NCBI GenBank assembly: GCA_003255025.1
Contig: QANY01004038.1
Span: 1,320,793 to 1,384,792 of the forward strand
DNA length: 64,000 nucleotides
From: Datisca glomerata
Lineage: Eukaryota; Streptophyta; Magnoliopsida; Cucurbitales; Datiscaceae
Reading direction: 5' to 3'
This document shows positions 54,244-64,000 of the stretch, in pieces. The position numbers were made by a program, and so were the translations under genes. Below the pieces are notes generated by a model, which was given only the letters and a program-made list of their open reading frames with translations, was not told the origin of the DNA and did not search any database. The number at the start of each line of letters is the position of its first letter. The stretch's first letter is position 1.

Positions 54244-56123
54244 TGTTCGATCGTGTTTTGATTTTGAAGAAAAATTAATTAATCATAATAAATTTATGGG
54301 TGAAATTTAAAAAAAATCATACAAACGTTTAATATAATTAAAAATAAAAGCAATTAATGAATATGCATAATCTGAGAAAAGATTGAAATTATTTATACAT
54401 TTACAATAAATAGAGAATTTCTGATTTGGCAAGATCCAATTTCAATCTCGTGTTCTTCGTTATTTTGCATACCAAGTAATTAATCTTCGCACCGATAACC
54501 ACTTATTAGAATCAAAAAGTATATTTCTCAAGGATATCGATAGGAATTGAATGTGAGCTCTCAAAACAACTGTGGAAGAGAAAATAAAATTTTCCCTTCA
54601 CCTTAATGATTTTGGTGGCAACTAGTGAGGGAGGGTCAGAGAAGCATTTTTCTGCTTTGATTTAACACATTGTTGTTAGGGTTAGGGTTGTAACCCTAAT
54701 ACAATCCCTTATATATTAATTATAGAATTTACTCATATACTCCTATATGATAAAACCAAAATTTACATTCTCCATTCACAGTGATGTCTAATTTTTACAT
54801 CTCCCCTAGAGCTAAAATTGTGACCAAGTTCATCATATAGGAAAATAGTAATTAATTTGATGAGTTAAATTGATCTTTATTAATTAATTAATTAATTAAT
54901 TTTATTTACTAATTATCTAATAATTAAAAAAATAATAAAATAATTAATTTGAACATTAATTTTACTTTTCACTAATTTAGTAATGACACCCATCTCATAT
55001 AAGGATCAGAAAGTTTACCTTGGTTAAAAACACGTTTTTAGTCCAACTGACGTTGTTTCTCATTTCTGTCCTTATGGGCTACTTCTGAGACTGAATGGAT
55101 CCACATGCATAAAGCTATGTGATTCAAATAGTCGTCTAATTTATCTCAATAAATTTCTGACCTATTTAATCCTGACATCGTATGACTCCACTATAAGTCT
55201 GATGCCGATTAAACTATCGATTCATGTGTGCTATATTTTCTGTTGGTGCAAAAAAATATTTATATTTCATGGTCGACAAAATATTTTATGATATTAGTCT
55301 TCATGAATATCATGAACAAGAGTGGGATGCAAAAATTATCATTTTACTCCTATAGTTATTATTTCATTAACTCATTTATTGACTATGAATAAGAAAGACA
55401 TATCCGTGAAATGTCTCGTACAATTCACAGTGTCTTATTCAATAGCTCATGTCATCAAGTAACAAGCCTGGTTTTTTTATTCACACACTCATCAATCAAA
55501 CATAATGTGATATTATGTTTTTCCAATCTTGCCACGAATTTCATATCTGTGAATCATGCAACTCCAACATAGGTGAATCACGATCCTGACAGTCGAGATA
55601 TTGTCTAGAAATTCAAACTCACTCCTTTGGCGAATCAAAGATCACGAGTAACTAGGTCATGTTTCGTATTCATCTCAGGATTAAGATAATTATGAAAATA
55701 CCCTTTAAGGTGTAAAAATTAGATTTAGAGTTAGATCAACGACTTTACTTTAAACTAATTAGTTGGTCTATTTAACATGGTCCATAACATGTCTAGGTCA
55801 ACCATCAGTCTCCACTCTTATGCCCTAAGACTGAGACCGGCATCCTTTGATTCAACGTAACACTCGTAATTGGATTTGATTGTCCTAAAGATCCTAAGAC
55901 TTCAAATAATATTCTTATCTATCTCAGAAGAGTTTTTTTGGAAGATCGCTTGGTCTTTACTCTCTTTCATTGATAATAGTTTCAGGACTTAAGTAAATTA
56001 CAAACTCACTTTAATTAAAGAAAACTTTCATTTATTCATAAAATTTAGTAATACATAAATGTCTCATACATATCTGTTTACTCATAAATAGTTATTACAC
56101 TCTATTTTGTGGACATAATTCCA
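54244..56123 (-). repeat. Copia 3' LTR (about 1.88 kb)
   Basis: It is homologous to 61671-63433 in the same orientation; for example the first 40 bases share GATTTTGAAGAAAAATTAAT and the region near 55990-56070 shares CTTTAATTAAAGAAAACTTT. On the minus strand it starts TGGAATTATGTCC right after a polypurine tract and ends CGATCGAACA. The (AATT)n run at 54880 is internal. Many substitutions separate the two LTRs, so the insertion is old. Confidence 0.85.
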
Positions 56124-56137
56124 ATAAACTCCCATTT
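56124..56137 (-). promoter_or_regulatory. Copia polypurine tract
   Basis: On the minus strand AAATGGGAGTTTAT immediately precedes the LTR start TGGAATTATG, the usual copia arrangement. Confidence 0.8.
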
Positions 56138-56239
56138 GGACTAAAGTAGGCGTGTACAATTTCGCATCCCCATGCCCTACAGATGACCATCAAAGAGTTT
56201 ACTGTTTAAAGTCTTCGTGAATGGATTTGCCAAGTTGTT

Positions 56240-58640
56240 AATCATCGATATGCGTGTTACTTCAACATCTCCACGCTAAATAATCTCTTTGATGAGGTGG
56301 TACTTCTGCTCTATGTGTTTGGATCTTTTGTGGCTCCTTGGTTCCTTCAAGTTTTCTAAGCAAGATTGCTTTATACTTCTTCATAACACTGTTCCACCAT
56401 TCAAGATGAGCACCGATGCTGATGTGGACCTCCTAGAATCCTTGTTTGCTTGGAAATTAAAGTTGGTATAACCCGTCATATTTAGATCAGTTCCTGTATA
56501 CACAAGCATATAGTTTCTCGTTCTCCTAAGATACTTGAGAATATGCTTGAGAGCATTCTAATTCTCGAGTCTAGGATTAGATAATAAATGACTAACCACG
56601 CCCATGGCGTAGCAAATATCTGGTCTAGTGCAAAGCATTGCATACATGAGACTTCCGACGACAGAGGTATAGAGAATCTTTCTATATCTTCCTCTTCTTA
56701 AGAAGTCTTGGAAAACTACTCCTTGGAGAGGGCGACTCCATGTTTAAAGTGAACATATACATTCTTAGAGTCTTGCATACAGAAGTAATCCATCATATTA
56801 TCAATATAAGATGCTAGGGAGACTGCCAACTGCATGTTCTTTCGATCCTGAAAGATCTGAATACCTAGGACAAAAGCAGCATCTCCAAAATCCTTCATAT
56901 CAATGCTTTCAAGGCAATTTTTGACATCAGACAAGTTGCTTATATCATTCCCAATTAGTAGAATATCGTCCACGTACAAGACTGAAAAAATTACATTCCC
57001 TTCGTGTATCAACCTATATACACAAGGTTCAGCCAGTAAGTGCTCAAAATTGAAGTTTTTGATAGTTTCGTCAAATATTTCACAAACGAGACGCTTGTTT
57101 AAGTCCAGAAATAGACTTCAATAGTCGCAAACCTTACCCTATTGGCCTTTCTCCATGAACCCGCCATATAAATGCGCTCTTCAAGATTTCCATTCAGAAA
57201 AGCAGTCTTGACATCCATCTTCCAAATTTCATAATCGATGGCAATACCAATGGACATGAGGATTAAGATGGATTTAGCATGGCCACCGACAAGAAGGTAT
57301 CCTTATAGTCAATACCTTCCCTTTAGGTGTAGCCTTTCGTTGAAAGTCTAGCTTTGAACGTATCCACATTCCTATCTAGACCTCTCTTCTTTTTATAAAT
57401 TCATTTACACCCTACTGGTTTTATCCCTTCAGGAGGATCTAGAAGCTTCCAGACACTGTTCGAGTATATCGATTATACCACGTCTTGCCGTAGGTTTACT
57501 TCAGGACCAACCATGGCTTGTGAGTAGGATATAGGTTCATCATGATCCTTATCTGAGAATGTCATTAAGGCATTTCCATAAGACATGTACCTGACATGTT
57601 GTCTCACAACCCTCCCACTACATCGAGGCTCCAGCTTTTGTTGTGATTCTTCCATTATATATTTGTGAACAAGTCTCGATTAGGGAGTTGGTGTTCTCCC
57701 ACTAAATAATTTCTCTAACACAAGCGTGCTTCTCGACTTCACACTTTTTATATAATCCTCTCCAAGAAAACGCACATTCGTGCTTATGAATGTTTTCTTG
57801 TCGGTTGGACTATAAAAGATGTATCCCTTCGTTCCCTTGGGATATCCTAAAAATAGGTATAATTCTGATCGATTGGCCAACTTGCCCTTCTTCGGTCTCA
57901 GCAAATGTGCCGGGCATCTCCATATTTTAAGGTGGCTTATGGACAAATTTCATCCACTCCATCTTTCATATGGTGTACTAGGCACTGTCTTTGATGGAAC
58001 TTGATTCAAAATATATGCCGTTGTTTCCAAGGCATGTCCATAGAACAAATCTGAGGGGGATGAGTAACTCATCATGGATCTAACCATATCCAACAAAGTT
58101 CGATTTCTTCTCTCTGACACACCAATCTGTTCTGGAGTGTCAGGTACTGTAAGTTGAGAAATAATACATTCTTCCTTAAGAAAGTCTTCGAACTCTCTTG
58201 GCAATTACTCTCCACCAATATTGGATCGCAGTGTTTTGATTTGTTTCTATAATTTCTTCTCAACCATAGCCTTGTATTCGTTGAACTTTTCAAAGGTTTA
58301 AGACTTTAGGCGCATTAGATAAAAATGTCCAAAACATGAATAGTCATATGTGAAGGTTACAATACTCATAATCTCCTCTTCCTTGGATATTCAATGGGCG
58401 GCATACATCACTATGTATAAGTTAAATGCATTGAGTGGCTCTTTCACCATTCGTTGAAAAAGGTCTGTTGGTCAGTTTTCCTTCTATGCAGGATTCACAA
58501 GTCGGTAGTGATCCCACACTTATGGTTTGCAATGGACCATCCTTAGTAAGTATTTTAATCTTGTAGGCTAATGTGACCAAGATGCAAGTGCCACAAGTAG
58601 ATTAGATCGATTGAGTTAGACCTTAACCTTTTACTATCCC
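56240..58640 (-). pseudogene. Copia pol: GAG-pre-integrase, integrase, reverse transcriptase, RNase H
   Basis: Right to left on the minus strand: YLWHLHLGHISL (58595), integrase core with VPDTPEQIGVSERRNRTLLD keeping a catalytic Glu (58110-58170), then LKIWRCPAHLLRPKKGKLAN, SELYLFLGYPKGTKGYIFYS and DKKTFISTNVRFLGEDYIKS (57680-57946). A linker follows with EPRCSGRVVRQHVRYMSYGN (57600), then RT with KMDVKTAFLNGNLEERIYM (about 57180-57230) and VIFSVLYVDDILLIGNDISN, the catalytic YVDD intact (56950). DMKDFGDAAFVLGIQIF and degraded RNase H (RPDICYAMGVVSHLLSNP) end near 56240. Frameshifts and stops break it into at least six frames. It is the best preserved copia pol in the window. Confidence 0.9.
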
Positions 58641-58887
58641 TTTATAAATCAATATTTATTTCAGTGTCATATATCATTGGAACTTTTGATTTTACATAGA
58701 ATGAGTTGTTTATCATGCGTGCAATTGTAATTAAGCATTCATTTCTAAAATACCAATATCATTCTCAATGAAATCCATAGAAAATCCTTTCTCAATTAAA
58801 CTAGCTACTGAAATAAGTTTTTCCCAAAAATTGAGATAAAATAAACATCATGCAAAACCAAATAAATGTTCTCAAATAACAATTTAA

Positions 58888-59880
58888 TCATTTTAACTGT
58901 TCTACCGATACTAGTGCTTCATTCTCCCAACGGAAGTTGAACTCACCCTCGTTATGCCTTCTGCCTTTCCTAAACCCCTGTAGGGGACAACAAACATGGT
59001 TAGTGACTGCAGAGTCTATAATCCATGAAAAAGTATAGCCAGCCACATAATAGGCTTCAGTTACAAGTAATGTACCTTTGGATTTCATCTCCTTGAGATA
59101 ATGCGCAGTTGCATTTCCAATGACCAGAGACTTTACAATGATGATACTTGTCTTTTGACTTGTCAACTTTCACAGGGCACTTGCCTTTGGTAGCCTTCGT
59201 GTTCACCTTCTTAGCTTTCTTCATACCTCTCTTGTATTTTTTTTTTGCGCTAGAGGTGGAAGACTTACTTTCAGTAAAGTTTGCCTCCCCATTCTTCCTC
59301 TTGCCCTTTAGAAACAGGGTCTCAGCAGCTTGCAACTCCTTCATAAGTTTCAGAAGAGAGTACCTCAGCTTATTCATCGAATTACTAAGTTTGAAGTTCT
59401 CAAACCTGTCTAGCAGGGTCTCGAGGATTATATCAACTTGAGTATTGCCATCTACCTCAGCTCCCATGATCTACATCTCATTCAGATAACTAATGATCAA
59501 CGTCATATATTTTTTGACAGGAGTTCTGGGTTTCATCTAGTAGTTCATAAAGTTTCACACATTAGCCTGTTTGGCTTGACGACCATGATCCCTGAACATT
59601 TCGGCGATGTTCAACATCATATCAGCAACGATCTCCATGTTATGATGCTTTTGTTGCAACACATTGCCAGCTGATGTCAAGATGTAACACATGATGATCT
59701 CATCAAAATGCAGCCAAGAAGTATAGACATCATTTTCTCTTGAGTCGATTCAGCAATAGGCTCAAGTGGACAACAGCCGGTAAGCAAAAACTTGTTCTTT
59801 TCTACCGTCAGTACGATATCAAGATTACATTTCTAATCCACGTAATTTTCACCAGTGATTCTGTTTACATTCAAGATTGT
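58888..59880 (-). pseudogene. Copia gag (UBN2-type) with zinc knuckle and start of protease
   Basis: On the minus strand: a start-like ILNVNRITGENYVD (59870), KNKFLLTGCCPLEPIAEST (59780), NVLQQKHHNMEIVADMMLNI (59650), GAEVDGNTQVDIILETLLDR with NSMNKLRYSLLKLMKELQAA (59340-59467), a Lys-rich linker, a knuckle KYHHCKVSGHWKCNC whose first Cys is Tyr, then a protease start SWIIDSAVTNHVC (about 59010), in which the active-site DSG is DSA. The UBN2/gag domain, knuckle and protease are in normal copia order. It continues into the pol relic after an unreadable stretch (58640-58888). Confidence 0.88.
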
Positions 59881-61647
59881 TGAGAGTGGGATAACACATG
59901 ATTATTAAAAAAAAATGGTGTAAATTAATACTGAATCATTTAGGAAAGTATGATACCCGATGTAAATATTTAAATATTTTAAAAATCTGATAAAAACATA
60001 TTTCTTCAATGATGTTACGATCAACAATGATAGCTCGTCTCATATAGGGACAACGTCCGAGCTACTTCCTATCGCATCGAGACTCTTCTAATTTGATTAA
60101 CACTTCTAAGGATGTCACTAGATCTAGCTCAACCAAACACCAATAGTTTTGATCACCTTATCCCCATTGACTAGTTCTTATGAGAGATTTCAATGTGCTT
60201 CGGCCTAAGTGTTTAACCAACACATCGGTTTTAAAGATTTCTATGAACTAACAGTCTATCTAAAAATGGTCCTACCTCATCACTTTCTTTACAAGCTTTA
60301 GCTTCTCAAGAACTCGATGACTGATAATGACACGATTCCCATGTTTCTCCCACTGAAGAGGGGGCCGCTAGGGCGGCTCTAAACAATTTCTCGTGCCACG
60401 ATCAATGTTGCGTTGAAGACCTTGCAGGATATTTAAACGTAAACGACCCTCCCAATTAGTTTTTGAAAGATTTTTCTTTGCTTTTTCAAAACCCATAACT
60501 CTTTATAAATTTGAAAAGTAATTTTTTAAAATTATAAACTTTTATAAAGTTTAAACCATAATTTAAAAATTCTAACTTTTTCAAATTTCGTATTGTATTT
60601 AAAATTATAACCCATTATAAATTTAAACTACAATAATGCATGTACATATTACATGGCAATGTGATATTGACATATCCTTATTTCTATATGGCATGTTATA
60701 TGAGAATGTCCGATTAACAATAAAGTCATACATTCAAAATTAACCTATCTATGACTCATTTTTAATTACAACCCATAAAAATAATAAATAAATTATAATA
60801 ATTTTAATACTAGTCTTCATGGCATCTGTAATTATCTCCTTCTTCTTTAGAAAGTCCCACATCTTTGTAACCCTTCACCAAGGTCTAGTCTCATTTTCAA
60901 AATTTTAATTTTAATTTAAAATTAATTTTCCAACAATTTTTTACTTTGATAAATAATTACCAAGTAAATTAATCAATTGATTTATTTTAAAAATAGTTTA
61001 CAAAATAAATTCTAATTAATTAGTGCTAAAAAATTACAAAATTAAATAAATTTAATTTTTAAGAATTGGATTGGGCTTGTAATAAAATCACAAGTCTCTA
61101 CGTATCATTTGGATCAAGTAACACTTGCTCAGTCCAAAACCTCAACAGGCTTGGTGGGTCCATGCAAGTCCTAGGCCTAACATGGTCTTAGGCGTGCTAG
61201 GTTTCCAAAAGCCTAGGGTTTCCTAAACCCTTGTGGCACCCTTTAGGGTTTCCAAAACCCGTTGACAGTGCGACAACCAAGGACAGTAGTGGCTGACGGG
61301 GCAGCGCACGGTGGATGGAATGACAAGTGGTTGTGCACGGCAGCACAGCGTGCCGCTTGCGGTGCCAAGCACGACGGACGACGGCTACGGATGGTGGCTT
61401 ATCGGGATGCATGCGACGACAGATTTACATGGAATTGAACGGTACAACTCTCTGCAAAATTAAATTACATAAAATTATATTCCTCAATTTAGGCGTACAT
61501 CAATTCCAAAATTGAAAAATAACACGTAGAGATTCATTCATAAAATACATTCAAACATGCTTTGAATTTACCATACAAAAATTATATGTCAATATCATCA
61601 TATTCATCCATACATACGTTTAAATACTGAATATGCATATTCAAAAA
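59881..61647 (-). other. Copia leader between primer-binding site and gag
   Basis: This untranslated interval holds no domain. It includes an unusually GC-rich block at 61140-61430 containing repeated CCTAGG and TTTCC..AAACCC words. Short open frames there (61197-61412 minus, 61327-61515 plus) have no recognisable similarity. Confidence 0.5.
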
Positions 61648-61665
61648 CCATAGACTCTGATACCA
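61648..61665 (-). promoter_or_regulatory. Copia primer-binding site (initiator Met tRNA)
   Basis: On the minus strand TGGTATCAGAGTCTATGG lies five bases after the LTR end. TGGTATCAGAG is the standard complement of the plant initiator methionine tRNA 3' end. Confidence 0.9.
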
Positions 61666-61670
61666 GTTCT

Positions 61671-63433
61671 TGGATTAGGTTTTAGATTTTGAAGAAAAAT
61701 TAATGAACCGTGATAAGTTCATGGGCAAAATTTCAGAAAAAATTCATGCAAACATTTAATCCAATTAAAAACAAAATGAATCAATGAACATGCATAAACA
61801 TATAAATGTATCGAGAAGAGATTGAAACAATTTATAACTTTTCAATTAATGGAGAACAAGTAATTGATCTTCACACCGACAACCACCTAATAAAATTAGA
61901 AGTATATCTCTTAAAGATATTAGTAGGAATTGAGTTTAGGCTCTCAAAGTAACTATGGAAGAAAAAAAAAATTCTCTTCGCCTTAAAGTTTTCAACGGCA
62001 ACTAGTGAGGGAGGGTGAGGAAAATCTTTTTCTGCTCTGATTTAACATATTGTGATTAGGTTAGAGATGCAAACCTAATGCAATCTCTTAGATATTAATT
62101 ACAGAATTTACCCACTTACCCTTACATGATAAAACTGAAATTTACATTCTCTCTACACTGTGATGTGTGATTTTTACATCTTCCCTAGAGTCAAAAATTG
62201 TTTCCAAATTCATCAATCCAAATTGATGAATTAAATTTATCTCCACCAATTAAATAATTAATTTCCTTTATTTATTAATTATTCAATAATTAAAAAATAA
62301 TAAAATAATTCATTTGAACATTCATTTTGCTCTTCACTAATTTAGTGATGACACTCATTTCATATGGGGCTCGGTAAATGTAACTTGGTCCAAAACACGA
62401 TTTTGGTCTAACTGATGTTGTTTTTCATTCATATCCTTATGAGCTACTTTTGAGATCGAATTGACCCACATGAATAAAGTTATGAGATTCAAATACTCGG
62501 CTAATTTATCTCCATAAATTCTCAGCGTACTTAATCCTGACATCGTACGACTCCACTATAGGTCCGATGCCGAATAAACTCTCTATTTATGTGTGCTACA
62601 TTTTCTGTTGGTGCAAACAAACATTTATATTTCACGGTCCATAAAATATTTTACAATATTAGCCTTCGTGAATATCAGTAACAAGAGTGAAATGTAAAAT
62701 TACCATTTACCCCTCTAGTTATTATTTGCTTAACTCCTTTATTAACTTTAATAAGAAAAACATGTACATGAAGTGTCTCGTACATTTCACCATGTCTTAT
62801 TCAATGACTCACGTCATCGAGTATAGGCCCGGTTTATTTATTTACACACTCATCAATAAAGCATAATGTGATATTGTTACTTTTGTAATCTTGTCACAAA
62901 GTCCATATATGTGAACCAAGCAACTCCAACATAGTTGAATCGCAATCTTGAGAACCGGTATTGTCCGGCAACTAGAACTCACTCATTTGACGAATCAAGG
63001 ATCACAAGTAACTAGGTTAAGTTCCATATTCACCTCAGGATTAAGGTAATTATGAAAATATCTTTTGAGGTGGAACAATTAGATTTAGAGTTAGATAAAC
63101 GACTTTGCTCTAAACTAATTGATTACTGGTCTATTCAACATGTTCCATGACATGTCTAGGTCAACTGTTAGAGTCTCCACTCTCATTCCCCGAGACCGGC
63201 ATCATTTGGTTCAACCTAACAGTCATAATTGGATTTGATTGTCCAATCAATCCTAAGACTGCGAATAACATTCTGAACTATCTCAGAAGAGTTTTTCTAG
63301 AAGACCGCTCGGTCTTTACTCTTCTTTCATTTATAATAGTTCTAAGACTTAAGTAAATTACAAACACACTTTAATTAAAGAAAACTTTCATAGATTCATA
63401 AAATCCAGTAATACATAAATGTCTCATAAATAA
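61671..63433 (-). repeat. Copia 5' LTR
   Basis: It matches 54244-56123 in the same orientation, from the LTR end next to the primer-binding site to about 63433. Beyond that the two LTRs differ. The expected LTR start TGGAATTATGTCC is not present here, and the sequence instead continues into another LTR-type segment. Confidence 0.8.
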
Positions 63434-64000
63434 CTCCTTTTGCAAGTTAGTCATTTTCTTATGTTCAGAAATATTCACACCCTAGACTGTGTAGTGTAGA
63501 GGTGACTTGAGGACCATGGACCCATAATCCTAAGCTCTAATAAACTAGATTATTAATTAAACTCTTTAATTAAATAAGCTTGTTTATCAATTTCATAATT
63601 ACTACACTATAAATATAGAATTGCACTCTTAGCGATTACAAAATGTATTTATAGAGTATTCTCGTGTACTCCATTGATATATTAATTTCATGTAGTTATG
63701 TCGTCCAATTATTGGTTCATAAATTAAAGTTGGTCAAAATTACCGTTTTATTCTTCTAATTACCTCTTGATCTTTAAGCACCATTTCATTAGTGAATGAC
63801 TAATTTATAATTGTATTATGAAATTGAGCTCAATAACCATTCAGTTCTAGAATTAACATTTAAGAGAACCAATATACGATCCGTTAAAAAGGTGAAAGGC
63901 ACCGATGCTTACAGACCAGAAAAATAAGGGCCGAGAGTAACATAGCGCATAGTAGAGTACAATTTGAAATTATGAAGTTAGACCCGATTGTAATCATAAG
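63434..64000 (-). repeat. LTR-like sequence continuing to the window end
   Basis: Bases 63434-63620 are the inverted counterpart of about 480-690, sharing the GGACCCATAAT and CTGTGTAGT words in complement. The sequence past 63620 is AT-rich with no coding signal. It is either a longer 5' part of the same LTR family or a second LTR fused to it. Confidence 0.5.

Noticed and set aside
59148..59441. 97-residue plus-strand frame
   Set aside because: It is the shadow of the copia gag on the opposite strand.
1..64000. CRISPR array, operon, riboswitch or bacterial origin
   Set aside because: No regularly spaced direct repeats with unique spacers and no bacterial gene organisation. Introns, LTR elements and plant transposon families indicate plant nuclear DNA.

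Overview
This is a plant nuclear window, most likely from a dicot with an AT-rich genome. Every large coding signal but one comes from a plant transposable-element family: Ty1/copia, Ty3/gypsy, CACTA (En/Spm), Mutator-like (MULE), a probable LINE tail and a Mutator-type MITE. The exception is a broken host gene fragment resembling SKI3. I found no intact protein-coding gene, no rRNA and no convincing tRNA. Open frames are short because the element genes carry stops, frameshifts and, in the DNA transposons, introns. Positions in degraded repeats are good to about 10-50 bases unless a terminal motif fixes them. Layout: 0.5-4 kb holds rearranged copia LTR and pol pieces, including an inverted integrase segment, with a CACTA-end remnant between. 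A (CT)n run and an assembly gap lie at 4.7 kb. A gypsy zinc-knuckle/protease relic is at 7.7-8.2 kb, followed by a minus-strand copia RT/RNase H relic (8.7-9.8 kb) and a probable LINE tail. From 10.1 to 16.1 kb a repeat unit of about 2.2 kb occurs twice in the same direction. Unit 1 is interrupted by about 0.87 kb of other DNA, and unit 2 by a SIRE-like copia fragment with LTR, gag and partial LTR. A MITE with long terminal inverted repeats follows (16.17-17.04 kb). The centrepiece is a complete-looking CACTA element at 19013-27933, flanked by GAA target duplications and inserted inside the reverse transcriptase of a minus-strand copia element, whose two halves are recognisable on either side. 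The CACTA element has two gene cassettes in the same direction. The first is a plant-transposase (Transposase_24-like) plus Ulp1/C48 protease gene; the second is a TNP2 transposase gene with DUF4218 and DUF4216 regions. Between them lies a third array of hairpin repeats, which suggests a composite origin. Next to it (29160-34988) is a MULE carrying a mudrA transposase relic and a second gene with a plant mobile domain (PMD). A related MULE, without mudrA, is at 51.5-53.6 kb. From 35.5 kb to about 42 kb is a Tekay/Del-like gypsy relic: LTR end, primer-binding site, protease tail, RT, RNase H, integrase, polypurine tract and the start of the second LTR. A Tat/Ogre-like gag (44.9-46.3 kb) abuts the SKI3-like pseudogene (46.9-49.9 kb). 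The right end (54.2 kb to the window end) is a minus-strand copia element that keeps LTRs, primer-binding site, gag, protease, integrase, RT with YVDD, and polypurine tract. Nothing here appears able to make a full-length working protein. The window is best read as layered element insertions, with the CACTA element as the youngest clearly datable layer.
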